Assembly: GCA_965262055.1 (NCBI GenBank)
Contig: CBDHEI010000002.1
Span: 2,852,001 to 2,916,000 of the forward strand
Direction: 5' to 3'
Origin: G958296245 sp965262055
GTDB taxonomy: Bacteria; Chloroflexota; Dehalococcoidia; Lucifugimonadales; G958296245
DNA: 64,000 bases
Part shown: one piece after another, positions 15,682-25,129 of the stretch
Layout: each line of letters opens with the position of its first letter
How positions within the stretch are numbered: position 1 is the first letter of the stretch
The notes under the pieces: model-generated
Database searches by the model: none
The model's input: only the letters and a program-made list of their open reading frames with translations
What the model was told of the DNA's origin: nothing
Made by a program: the position numbers and the translations under genes

Positions 15682-18600
15682 ATGGTGAATCGCTTCTTCG
15701 AACAACCCATACTCAACTCCCCCTACGAGTACCCGGCGAAGCACTGGGAGCTCGATGATTCGGGTCAGCCGACCCAGCAGGTCATCGAGAACCGGCGCGG
15801 CGCAGAGTTCATTACTCCCATCCCAAAGCCCAAGAAGCACAAGGCGGCTAAGAACCAGCAGCAGTTCGTCATCGACGAGGGCAAGGGGCTGTCCACTCAG
15901 GAGCAGCAGTACGACGTCACAGCGATGGTGAATGAGATTCGCCGTCAGGTCGATCAGTGGAGAGAACTGCGCAATCCCAACGACTGGCGCGTCACGCCCG
16001 AGACCGCTCGCCTGCTCCAGCATTGGCGACACCACGACTTCAGCGACATCCAGCCCTTCTTCTGCCAGGTAGAGACGGTTGAGACGGCTATTTGGCTGAC
16101 CGAGGTTGCGCCCAAGTCCGGGCAGGCCGGAAGGCGTCTCCTCGACCGCCTCGCCAACGCCAATAACGACGCCAACCCGGAGTTGTCGCGCCTAGCGCTG
16201 AAGCTGGCCACCGGCGCCGGCAAGACCACCGTCATGGCCATGATCATCGCATGGCAGACCATCAACGCCGTCCGGCATCCGAACAGCAGGCGCTTCACTC
16301 GGGGTTTCCTGGTAGTGGCTCCGGGCATCACGATCAAAGACCGGCTGCGCGTGCTCCAGCCCAACGACCCGGACAGCTACTACGCCAGCAGAGAGTTGGT
16401 GCCGAGAGACCTGCTCGGAGCCCTTGAGCGTGCCAGGATAGTCATCACCAACTACCACGCACTCAGGCTGCGTGACCGAATGGAGCTTTCCAAGGGGGGA
16501 CGAGCGCTCCTACAGGGCCGTGGCGCCGAGCTAGATACAGTGGAGACCGAGGGTCAGATGATCCAGCGCGTCTTGCCCGATCTCATGGGCATGAAGAACA
16601 TCTGGGTACTGAACGACGAGGGACACCACTGCTACCGCCACAAGCCGGGAGAGGACGACGAGGACACGCTGAAGGGCGACGACAAGAAAGAGGCCGAGAA
16701 GAACAGCGAGGCCGCCCGTGTGTGGATATCAGGGCTGGAAATCGTCAAGCGTAGGATCGGCGTCAGGCAGGTTGTCGACCTGTCAGCGACTCCCTTCTTC
16801 CTGCGAGGCTCCGGCTATGCCGAGGGCACCCTGTTTCCCTGGACGGTGAGCGACTTCTCGCTCATGGACGCCATCGAGAGCGGCATCGTCAAACTGCCCC
16901 GTGTGCCGGTGGCTGACAACATCCCAGGCGGCGACATGCCCAAGTATCGAGTCCTGTGGGAGACCATACGCGGTGACATGCCCAAGAAGGGCCGGGGCAA
17001 AGCGAAGGGGGCTCTCGACCCACTCAGTCTCCCTGTGCAGCTTCAGACCGCCCTTCAAGCTCTCTATGGGCACTACGTGAAGACCTACGAGGCCTGGGCC
17101 AAGGCAGGAATAACCGCGCCGCCCTGCTTCATAGTGGTCTGCAACAACACCTCTACGTCTAAGCTGGTCTATGACTATATCTCCGGCTTCTACCGTGAGA
17201 ACGAGGACGGCTCCGAGACCCTGGAGCAGGGGCGCCTTGCCCTGTTCCGAAACTTCGATGATCACGGCAACCCGTACCCTATACCCCGTACGGTGCTGAT
17301 AGACAGCGAGCAGATCGAGTCCGGCGACGCACTGGACAGGGACTTTCGCAAAATGTCCGCCGATGAGATCGAGCGCTTCCGTAGGGAGAGGGTGGCACGC
17401 ACAGGCGACGCCCGCGAGGCCGAGAATATCACCGACCAGGACCTTCTCAGGGAGGTGATGAACACCGTAGGCAAGGAGGGACGTCTGGGGCAGTCCATCC
17501 GCTGCGTCGTGTCGGTCTCCATGCTCACGGAGGGTTGGGACGCCAACACCGTCACCCACGTTCTCGGCGTGCGGGCCTTCGGGACCCAGCTTCTGTGCGA
17601 GCAAGTCATTGGCCGCGCATTGCGCCGACAGTCCTACCACCTCAACGACGATGGACTGTTCGATGTCGAGTATGCTGACGTGCTCGGCGTGCCGTTCGAC
17701 TTCACGGCGAGGCCGGTCGTGGTAAAGCCACAGCAACCTCGCCAGACGGTACAGGTCAAGGCGGTACGGCCAGAACTGGACCATCTCGAAATCCGGTTCC
17801 CCAGGGTCTCGGGCTATCGTATCGATCCGCCCAGGGAAGAGCTCGCGGCGGAGTTCAATGACGACTCGTACTTGGTGCTGACGCCCGAGCTGGTGGGGCC
17901 GTCGACGACCAGGAACGAGGGCATCATCGGCGAAGGCGTCGATCTCAACCTGGCACACACGGAGGATCTCAGGCGTTCAACCCTGCTGTTCCACCTCACT
18001 CAGCGACTGCTATACACCAAGTGGCGTGACTCAAACGAAGACCCCAAGCTGCACCTCTTCGGCAGACTCAAGGGCATCGTCAGACAATGGATGGACGGCT
18101 ACTTGGTCTGCAAGGGCGGGACCTATCCAGCCCAGCTCATGTACCAGGATCTGGCGGACAGGGCCTGTGAGATCATCACGGCCGCCATCACCAACAGCCG
18201 CGCGAACGGGTATCCAGTCAAGGCGCTGCTCGACTCATTCAACCCGACCGGCTCGACCGCGCACGTGAACTTCAGTACGTCCAAGCCGAGTCGCTGGGAG
18301 ACGGACTCTCGTAAGTGCCACGTGAACTGGATCGTCCTCGACAGCGACTGGGAGGCCGAGTTCTGCCGCGTGGCCGAGGCCCATCCCAGGGTCAAGGCGT
18401 ATGTGAAGAATCATAGCCTCGGGCTGGAGGTGCCGTACCGCTCCGGCTCCAACGCACGTATATACATTCCCGACTTCATCGTCCAGGTGGATGACGGACA
18501 CGGGGAAGACGACCCTCTCAACCTTGTCGTGGAGATCAAGGGCTACCGCAACGAGGACGCCAAGGCGAAGAAGCTCACCATGGAGACGTACTGGGTCCCC

Positions 18601-18831
18601 GGCGTGAACAACCTCCGCCAGTACGGCCGCTGGGCCTTTGCCGAGTTCACCGATGTTTACAATATGGAGGCCGGGTTCGACTCATTGATAAGTCAGACGG
18701 TGGCTCAACGACAGAGTGGTGAGCACCAGAGTTACGATGGTCTCGACTTCAAGGGGCTGCTGGCCGCCGCTCCGCTAGAGGGGATTGATCTTGCTAGGCC
18801 GCGAGAGTTCCCGCGTGAAATCGTGTTTTGA
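15682..18831 (+). CDS. res: Type III restriction endonuclease, Res subunit
   Basis: 1,049 residues; the ATG at 15682 has GAGG upstream. It contains an SF2 helicase core: Walker A LATGAGKTT (175-183), DEGHH (312-316, motif II), DLSATPFF (366-373, motif III) and a late EQVIGRALRRQSY (motif VI). The C-terminal nuclease has the PD...ExK arrangement: P930-D931 in YIPDFIVQVD and E951-I-K953 in VVEIKGYR. With Mod it would translocate on DNA and cut near unmodified sites. In classical type III systems mod precedes res; here res is first and a PIN gene intervenes. Its stop overlaps the PIN start (TGATG), so the genes are coupled. Confidence 0.93.
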   Translation: MVNRFFEQPILNSPYEYPAKHWELDDSGQPTQQVIENRRGAEFITPIPKPKKHKAAKNQQQFVIDEGKGLSTQEQQYDVTAMVNEIRRQVDQWRELRNPNDWRVTPETARLLQHWRHHDFSDIQPFFCQVETVETAIWLTEVAPKSGQAGRRLLDRLANANNDANPELSRLALKLATGAGKTTVMAMIIAWQTINAVRHPNSRRFTRGFLVVAPGITIKDRLRVLQPNDPDSYYASRELVPRDLLGALERARIVITNYHALRLRDRMELSKGGRALLQGRGAELDTVETEGQMIQRVLPDLMGMKNIWVLNDEGHHCYRHKPGEDDEDTLKGDDKKEAEKNSEAARVWISGLEIVKRRIGVRQVVDLSATPFFLRGSGYAEGTLFPWTVSDFSLMDAIESGIVKLPRVPVADNIPGGDMPKYRVLWETIRGDMPKKGRGKAKGALDPLSLPVQLQTALQALYGHYVKTYEAWAKAGITAPPCFIVVCNNTSTSKLVYDYISGFYRENEDGSETLEQGRLALFRNFDDHGNPYPIPRTVLIDSEQIESGDALDRDFRKMSADEIERFRRERVARTGDAREAENITDQDLLREVMNTVGKEGRLGQSIRCVVSVSMLTEGWDANTVTHVLGVRAFGTQLLCEQVIGRALRRQSYHLNDDGLFDVEYADVLGVPFDFTARPVVVKPQQPRQTVQVKAVRPELDHLEIRFPRVSGYRIDPPREELAAEFNDDSYLVLTPELVGPSTTRNEGIIGEGVDLNLAHTEDLRRSTLLFHLTQRLLYTKWRDSNEDPKLHLFGRLKGIVRQWMDGYLVCKGGTYPAQLMYQDLADRACEIITAAITNSRANGYPVKALLDSFNPTGSTAHVNFSTSKPSRWETDSRKCHVNWIVLDSDWEAEFCRVAEAHPRVKAYVKNHSLGLEVPYRSGSNARIYIPDFIVQVDDGHGEDDPLNLVVEIKGYRNEDAKAKKLTMETYWVPGVNNLRQYGRWAFAEFTDVYNMEAGFDSLISQTVAQRQSGEHQSYDGLDFKGLLAAAPLEGIDLARPREFPREIVF

Positions 18832-19271
18832 TGTTCCTGCTGGATACAAATATCATCTCGGAAGTCAGGAAAGGACGGCGATCCGACCCCAATGTCTCCA
18901 ACTGGTATGCCAGTGTCAGCCAATCGCAGCTCTTCATAAGTTCGCTCACCGTCGGCGAGATTCGCCGGGGCATCGAGCTTGCTCGCCGACGCCGCGACGT
19001 CAATCAGGCAGGAGCGCTGGAAACGTGGTTACAGACAGTCATCCACCGTTTCTCGGGCCGAATTCTGACAGTGGATACGGAGGAGGCGGACACTTGGGGG
19101 CAGATATCCGCCATTCGTCCGGTTCCCGTGGTTGACGGCCTGCTGGCCGCCACCGCCATCGCGCATGATATGACCCTGGTAACTCGAAATGTTTCCGACG
19201 TTGAAGGGCTGGGTGTGCGAGTGCTCGACCCCTTCAGCGGAAACGACAACTCGCACGAATCAGTCCAGTAG
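18831..19271 (+). CDS. PIN-domain ribonuclease toxin (VapC/FitB type)
   Basis: 146 residues. PIN acidic residues are all visible: D5 in MFLLDTNIIS, E43 in LTVGEIRRG, D102 in VVDGLLAATA and the late TRNVSD. Such proteins are Mg-dependent ribonucleases, normally neutralised by a small co-encoded antitoxin. No antitoxin ORF is present: the gene starts within the stop of res and ends 17 bp before mod. The ATG at 18831 is preferred; a TTG directly before it is possible. Being locked inside the restriction operon suggests that its activity is tied to the Res-Mod complex or to another member of the operon. Confidence 0.88.
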   Translation: MFLLDTNIISEVRKGRRSDPNVSNWYASVSQSQLFISSLTVGEIRRGIELARRRRDVNQAGALETWLQTVIHRFSGRILTVDTEEADTWGQISAIRPVPVVDGLLAATAIAHDMTLVTRNVSDVEGLGVRVLDPFSGNDNSHESVQ

Positions 19272-19288
19272 AGAGGACAACGACTCTC

Positions 19289-22081
19289 ATGCCCAAAGGA
19301 CGAGCCAAACGGCCCAAGTCAGTCGAGACCCTCACACACGAGGAGGCCCGGCGCAGGAACCTGCCGTCCGCGGAGCACCAGCCGTTGATGCGGGAGGACG
19401 AGGAGAGTCCCGTCAGGCTCGCCTACGAGCGGCGCAACCACGATCTGGATCCGCAGCTGGTGTGGCGAGGCAAGGACGAGCAGGACTGGTCGGACCTGGT
19501 GGTCAACGCGCCACCGCTGTACATCCAAGAGCGGGTGCACCCAAAGGCTCTGATCGACGACCTCGTACGCCAGTCTAGGAACGGTCGCAGGCCCGACGAG
19601 TGCCAGACCGATATGTTCGCCGACTTCAACGGACTTCCTTCCGAGGACGCCAAGACCGAGTTCTACCAGCACGACGCCAACTGGTCGAACCGCATGATCC
19701 TCGGAGACAGCCTGCAGGTAATGGCATCCCTCGCCGAGCGCGAGGGACTGCGTGGTAAGGTGCAATGTATCTACATCGACCCGCCATACGGCATCAAGTT
19801 CAACTCCAACTTCCAGTGGTCCACGACCAGCCGTGACGTGCGAGACGGCAACGCCGCCCACATCACCCGCGAGCCTGAGCAGGTGAAGGCTTTCCGCGAC
19901 ACATGGCGAAATGGGATCCACTCGTATTTGACCTACCTGCGCGACCGTCTGACAGTGGCACGCGACTTACTCGCCGAATCAGGCTCAATCTTCGTGCAGA
20001 TCGGCGACGAGAACGTTCACCGGGTTCGTGCTCTGATGGACGAGGTGTTTGGCGAAGAGAATTTCATATCATTGATTACCTTTAAGAAAACTCCCTATCT
20101 GGAGTCCGAAAACGTTTCCAACATAACGGATTTTCTGCTCTTGTACGCGAGAACCATCAAGTCAAATAAGCACCGCAAGCTCTTCACAGCGGCTAACTTG
20201 TTGGACGTGGACTACTCAAAATACACAAGAGCATTTACTAATGATGGAATCCGTCACATTCCACGGGAATGGCGAGAAAACCCCAACAGATTTGAAGAGG
20301 GGTGGAGACCCTTTAGAAATGACATCACACTGACCCAAGACGGCGATTCGGACGATGGTCAAACGGTGTGGCACGTACATGGAAGAGAATATGTACCCGG
20401 CAGAGGGCGTCACTGGAGGACGCACGCTGAGGGCCTTGATAGGCTTCTGAAGGCGGGACGAGTAAATCCGAGCACTTCGAGGCCATTCTATATTGAAGGC
20501 TATGACGATTCACCATCGACGAAAGCGACAAACATCTGGACTGAGAGCCTGTCTGGCGCACAAGGCAAGGTATATGTAGTCCAGACAAACGAGAGAGTAG
20601 TGCAGCGCTGTATCCTGATGACTACTGATCCCGGAGACCTCGTACTCGATCCTACCTGCGGGTCCGGCACCACCGCGTACATTTCGGAACAGTGGGGGCG
20701 CCGGTGGATAACCATCGATACGTCCCGGGTTGCGCTTGCGCTCGCGCGAGCTCGTATCATGGGCGCACGCTACCCCTATTATCTGCTTTCGGACAGCCGC
20801 GATGGCCAGTTCAAGCAAGCCGAGACCGAGCGCAGGGCCACATCGGATTCACCTACCTACGGCGATATTCGCCAGGGCTTTGTCTACGAGCGGGTACCGC
20901 ACATCATGCTCCGAGCCATCTCCAACAACTCGGAGATCGACGTTATCTGGGAGGCCGCCCAAAGGGACCTGGAACCGCTCCGGAACGAGTTGAACCGTGT
21001 ACTTGGCATATCGTGGGAGGAGTGGGAGATTCCTCGCGATGCGGAAGATTCATGGCCGGACGAGGCGAGAAGCCTCCACGCCCGGTGGTGGGAGCGACGT
21101 ATTGCCCGCCAGAAAGAGATTGACGCCTCCATTGCAGCCAATGCCGACTACGAGTATCTGTACGACAAGCCCTATGAAGACCTCAGTAAGGTGCGCGTGG
21201 CAGGGCCGTTCACAGTCGAGAGCATCTCGCCCCACCGTGTCCTGGGAGTGGATGAGAACGGGGATGTCATCGCGGAGTCGCCCAACGGTTTCGGGAGCGA
21301 GTACGACTTCGCCAAGGTCATGCTCGACAACCTCGGGTCGTCCGGCGTCCAGCAGGCGCACAGGGAGGACAGGATAGAGTTCACGTCAGTCGCCCCCTGG
21401 CCGGGGCGGCTGGTATGTGCCGATGGGCGCTACTTGGAAGGCGGCGAGGAGGAAGGCACGGAGCGTCGCGCCGCAATCTTCATCGGTCCAGAGTTCGGCA
21501 CGGTGTCCCGCCCGGACCTGGTAGAGGCAGCGCGGGAGGCCGCTGACGGCGGATTCGACGTTCTGATCGCCTGTGCCTTCAACTATGAGGCGCACACCAC
21601 CGAGTTCGAGAGCCTGGGCCGGATCCCCGTGCTGAAGGCGCGAATGAACGCCGACCTCCACATGGCCGAAGACCTGAAGAACACGGGCAAGGGCAACCTG
21701 TTCGTCATCTTCGGCGAGCCTGACATCGACATCCTCGACGCTGACGATGGCCAGATCCAAGTAAGAGTCAACGGCGTGGACGTGTTCCACCCCAACACAG
21801 GGGAAGTACGCAGCGATGGGCCGGACGGCATAGCCTGCTGGTTCATAGACACCGACTACAACGAAGAGGCATTCTTCGTCCGCCACGCCTACTTCTTGGG
21901 AGCCAGCGACCCGTACAAGTCGCTGAAAACCACGCTCAAGGCCGAGATCGACGCAGACGCTTGGGCAACGCTCCACAGCGACACCTCGCGCCCGTTCGAC
22001 AAGCCCGACTCAGGCCGCATTGCTGTCAAGGTCATCAACCACCTCGGCGACGAGGTGCTGAAGGTGTTCCGGGTGGAGTGA
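19289..22081 (+). CDS. mod: Type III DNA methyltransferase, Mod subunit
   Basis: 930 residues. Motif IV is DPPYG (164-168, in YIDPPYGIKFN), preceded by LGDSLQVM (139-145), and motif I is LDPTCGSGTT (about 453-462), so it is a beta-class N6-adenine enzyme like other type III Mod proteins. The ~280 residues between them should hold the target-recognition domain. In the DNA this part, roughly 20060-20600, is clearly more AT-rich than the flanks, as expected if the specificity domain was exchanged by recombination. A long C-terminal part (about 540-930) is an extension beyond the methylase core. GAGAGG lies upstream of the ATG. It methylates host sites and gives Res its specificity. Confidence 0.93.
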   Translation: MPKGRAKRPKSVETLTHEEARRRNLPSAEHQPLMREDEESPVRLAYERRNHDLDPQLVWRGKDEQDWSDLVVNAPPLYIQERVHPKALIDDLVRQSRNGRRPDECQTDMFADFNGLPSEDAKTEFYQHDANWSNRMILGDSLQVMASLAEREGLRGKVQCIYIDPPYGIKFNSNFQWSTTSRDVRDGNAAHITREPEQVKAFRDTWRNGIHSYLTYLRDRLTVARDLLAESGSIFVQIGDENVHRVRALMDEVFGEENFISLITFKKTPYLESENVSNITDFLLLYARTIKSNKHRKLFTAANLLDVDYSKYTRAFTNDGIRHIPREWRENPNRFEEGWRPFRNDITLTQDGDSDDGQTVWHVHGREYVPGRGRHWRTHAEGLDRLLKAGRVNPSTSRPFYIEGYDDSPSTKATNIWTESLSGAQGKVYVVQTNERVVQRCILMTTDPGDLVLDPTCGSGTTAYISEQWGRRWITIDTSRVALALARARIMGARYPYYLLSDSRDGQFKQAETERRATSDSPTYGDIRQGFVYERVPHIMLRAISNNSEIDVIWEAAQRDLEPLRNELNRVLGISWEEWEIPRDAEDSWPDEARSLHARWWERRIARQKEIDASIAANADYEYLYDKPYEDLSKVRVAGPFTVESISPHRVLGVDENGDVIAESPNGFGSEYDFAKVMLDNLGSSGVQQAHREDRIEFTSVAPWPGRLVCADGRYLEGGEEEGTERRAAIFIGPEFGTVSRPDLVEAAREAADGGFDVLIACAFNYEAHTTEFESLGRIPVLKARMNADLHMAEDLKNTGKGNLFVIFGEPDIDILDADDGQIQVRVNGVDVFHPNTGEVRSDGPDGIACWFIDTDYNEEAFFVRHAYFLGASDPYKSLKTTLKAEIDADAWATLHSDTSRPFDKPDSGRIAVKVINHLGDEVLKVFRVE

Positions 22082-22085
22082 TGAG

Positions 22086-23036
22086 TTGATTGCGCCGAAG
22101 TCCGTGTATCTAAACGTTGGGGGGGGCAGCAACACTTCGATGGAATCTGTGGACGACATAAACAGGCTAGTAGAACCTCGATTCAAGATCACCGAGGCAA
22201 TGCTTGAGGACTGTCGAGCGAAGGGCCAATTCGGGTCCCTGGTATTCGAACTCTACAGAGAGGCAGGAGGCCTAATCTCTGCCATTAGTGCTTCTTACCT
22301 AGGAAACACTGGGGATACGGTTAAGTTCGACCGGAACCAGGCGATCTGTGTAGGATTGTTGATCCGCATATCGAAGCTCATGCTATCAGTCGTCAAGTTA
22401 TCTTCGGACATCGAGCATGGGGAGACGGTTGAAGTCTTGAACAGGTGCATTATTGAGTCATACGTCAATCTTAGGTACTTGTTGCTCAAGGATTGTGATG
22501 AAGTATATGACCTATTCGTAAAGAACGGCCTCAGAGCTGAGCGAGAACTCCATGACATTATTCGCGAAAATATTGAGCGAAGAGGCGGAAAACAGTTTGC
22601 TATAGAAGAGAGCATGTTGAAGTCGATAGCCGATAAGTGCGAATCGTCAGGACTGACGATCGAAGAAATCAACCTGGGAGCTGGTAGTTGGGGTAGTTTT
22701 AGAGACAAGGTGAGGGCCTTGGGGTTCGACGAAGGTGCATATACCATGTTGCAGCGGATCCCTTCCCATGCGATACATGGAACCTGGATGGATCTGCTCA
22801 ACAACCACCTGTTCAGAAACGAGGATGGTTTTGAACCTAATTTTGACCATCTACAAACCGACGGCGAGCTTCTAATGCCGGTAGGTTGCTTCGCGATGGA
22901 CGCGGCACGGGAGTACCTGGACAATTACTTTGGGCGCCATATTGCGGGGCCACTCTATGAGAGGCTAGAGAGCGTACAGGCGGGGCTAATGAAGATCGAA
23001 GCATCGCGAGCCGACTGGCAGTTCGTGGACAGGTAG
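22086..23036 (+). CDS. Uncharacterised helical protein in the restriction operon
   Basis: 316 residues if translation starts at the TTG at 22086, 4 bp after mod; an ATG at 22140 is the alternative. The protein is largely helical, with a central RCIIESYVNLRYLLLKD segment and a late PSHAIHGTWMDLLNNH segment. That pattern, a conserved Y.NL.YL helix followed by a S..H.. motif, resembles DUF5677-type proteins, some of which carry paired histidines. DNA here is visibly lower in GC than res and mod, suggesting a separate origin. It lies between mod and the helicase with short gaps and is almost certainly co-transcribed. Function not assigned. Confidence 0.65.
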   Translation: MIAPKSVYLNVGGGSNTSMESVDDINRLVEPRFKITEAMLEDCRAKGQFGSLVFELYREAGGLISAISASYLGNTGDTVKFDRNQAICVGLLIRISKLMLSVVKLSSDIEHGETVEVLNRCIIESYVNLRYLLLKDCDEVYDLFVKNGLRAERELHDIIRENIERRGGKQFAIEESMLKSIADKCESSGLTIEEINLGAGSWGSFRDKVRALGFDEGAYTMLQRIPSHAIHGTWMDLLNNHLFRNEDGFEPNFDHLQTDGELLMPVGCFAMDAAREYLDNYFGRHIAGPLYERLESVQAGLMKIEASRADWQFVDR

Positions 23037-23056
23037 AACCCGTCAAAGATCAAGAG

Positions 23057-25129
23057 ATGCAATTCCGAATCGCTACCACGTTTACAGCCAGCCTAGCGAA
23101 GCTGAGCTCTGGTGAGCAGACGGCAGTCAAGACGACAGTGTTCGATCTGCAAACCGCCCCGACACGTCCCGGGTTCAGGATGCATCGAATTGAGGGAACC
23201 AGGGACCGCAACTTTCGATCCGCTCGCGTAACCCAGGACATCCGCATCATCATCCACCAGTCCGACGACGGCATGACGCTATGCTACGTCGACCACCACG
23301 ACAACGCCTACAAGTGGGCGCATGGCCGCAGGATGGAGGCCCATCCCCATACCGGCGCGATGCAGATCGTCGAGATACACGAGACTGTCAGGGAGATCGA
23401 GGTCCCCGTGTATGTCGAAGCACAACGCCGGACGCCGCTGAGGCCGCCTCCAGCTGCGGGGATGCCGGATGATCAGTTGCTGAGTTACGGCGTTCCAGTC
23501 GAGTGGCTGGAAAGCGTGCGTGACGCGGATGAGGACGACCTGCTGGACATGGCCAGCCATCTCCCTGAAGAAGCGGGTGAGGCCTTGTTGCAGATTGCCG
23601 CCGGTGGAACTCCGCAGCCCGCCCTTCCAGTCCCCGCTGGAGCAGGCCCGTTCGACCACCCAGACGCGATGAGACGCTTCAGGGTCATGAGGGACACCGA
23701 GGAGCTCGCCCAGGCTCTGGACTACCCGTGGGAGAGGTGGAGCATCTTCCTGCATCCGGCCCAGCGTGCGATTGTCGAGCGCGAGTACTCTGGCCCCGCC
23801 AGGGTGTCGGGCTCGGCAGGTACAGGGAAGACTATCGTTGCGCTACACCGTGCGGTCCATCTGGCTCGCACGAATCCCAACGCCAGGGTGCTGCTGACGA
23901 CATTCTCGGAGATCCTTGCCAACGCCCTGCGCGACCGGCTGCGTATACTCGTCAGCTCGGAGCCCCGGCTCGCGGAGCGAGTGGAAGTCTACGCCATCGA
24001 CGCTCTTGGGGAGAGGCTTTTCGAGCTCAACCTGGGCGCACCTTCCTTTGCTTCAGACACGCAGATTCGCGCGTTGATGGAGGAGGAGGCCGCCAACGTC
24101 AAGGACAGCAGATTCCCAACAAGCTTCATGCTGACAGAGTGGGAGCAGGTTGTCGATGCATGGCAGCTGGATACGTGGGAAGCCTATCGCGATGTTCCTC
24201 GACTTGGCCGCAGGCGACGGCTACCTGAAAGCCAACGTCAGGTCCTCTGGTCCGTATTCGAGCATGTACGGTCAGGGCTCAAAGAGCGGAACCTAACCAC
24301 ACGTTCGGAGCTGTTTGGCCAGCTTGCGTCAAGGTTCGGTGAGACCCAGAGGTCGCCTTTCGATTTCGTCGTCGTAGACGAGGCGCAGGACATGCGCGTA
24401 GCCCAGCTTCGCTTTCTTGCAGCCCTGGGAGCGGAGCGGCCCGATGGACTGTTCTTCGCCGGAGACCTGGGCCAGCGCATCTTCCAGCAGCCGTTCTCAT
24501 GGCAGGCGCTGGGTGTGGAGATTCGTGGGCGCTCCCGCACGTTGAAGATCAACTACCGGACCTCACACCAGATCAGGAAGCGGTCCGACCTTCTCCTAGG
24601 GGCGGAGATATCCGACATCGACGGCAACACGGAACAGCGCTCAGGTACGATATCGGTATTCAACGGACCCGAGCCGTCCATAGCGATCTCCCAATCCATT
24701 GACGAAGAATCCAAGACTGTTGTCGACTGGCTGACCGATTCGATGGGGAAGGAGGTGCAGCCCCACGAGATCAGCGTCTTTGTCAGGTCGACTGATCAAA
24801 TCGACCGCGCCACTACTGCTATTGAGAGGGCCGGACTACGGTCCAGAGTTTTGGACGATCATGTTCAGACGATCGGAGGGCACGTTTCGGTCAGCACTAT
24901 GCACCTAGCGAAAGGATTGGAGTTTCGCGCCGTCGCTGTTATGGCCTGCGACGATGAGGTGATTCCGCTTCAGGAGCGGATCGAGTCGGTCACGGATGAC
25001 TCGGACCTGGAAGATGTCTACAACACCGAGCGGCATCTTCTCTACGTCGCCTGCACCCGCGCCCGGGACTACCTCCTCGTGACCGGCGTCGAAGCGGCGT
25101 CGGAGTTCTTGGACGACCTTCGAGTGTGA
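23057..25129 (+). CDS. RelE-like domain fused to a UvrD/Rep-type helicase
   Basis: 690 residues. Residues 1-90 (FRIATTFTASLAKLSSGEQ, VFDLQTAP...GFRMHRIEG, RSARVTQDIRIIIHQ, LCYVDHHDNAYKWA) follow the RelE/ParE toxin fold: an initial strand, two helices, then strands containing an R..... DIRIII element and a terminal H.D.AYKW. After a linker (95-225) comes an SF1 helicase: Walker A GSAGTGKT (252-259), VVDEAQD (439-445), GDLGQRIF, NYRTSHQIRK, STMHLAKGLEFRAVAV and LLYVACTRARDY. All motifs look intact. It is the last gene of the Res-PIN-Mod operon. The toxin-like part may bind DNA, RNA or a partner rather than cut. Confidence 0.88.
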   Translation: MQFRIATTFTASLAKLSSGEQTAVKTTVFDLQTAPTRPGFRMHRIEGTRDRNFRSARVTQDIRIIIHQSDDGMTLCYVDHHDNAYKWAHGRRMEAHPHTGAMQIVEIHETVREIEVPVYVEAQRRTPLRPPPAAGMPDDQLLSYGVPVEWLESVRDADEDDLLDMASHLPEEAGEALLQIAAGGTPQPALPVPAGAGPFDHPDAMRRFRVMRDTEELAQALDYPWERWSIFLHPAQRAIVEREYSGPARVSGSAGTGKTIVALHRAVHLARTNPNARVLLTTFSEILANALRDRLRILVSSEPRLAERVEVYAIDALGERLFELNLGAPSFASDTQIRALMEEEAANVKDSRFPTSFMLTEWEQVVDAWQLDTWEAYRDVPRLGRRRRLPESQRQVLWSVFEHVRSGLKERNLTTRSELFGQLASRFGETQRSPFDFVVVDEAQDMRVAQLRFLAALGAERPDGLFFAGDLGQRIFQQPFSWQALGVEIRGRSRTLKINYRTSHQIRKRSDLLLGAEISDIDGNTEQRSGTISVFNGPEPSIAISQSIDEESKTVVDWLTDSMGKEVQPHEISVFVRSTDQIDRATTAIERAGLRSRVLDDHVQTIGGHVSVSTMHLAKGLEFRAVAVMACDDEVIPLQERIESVTDDSDLEDVYNTERHLLYVACTRARDYLLVTGVEAASEFLDDLRV

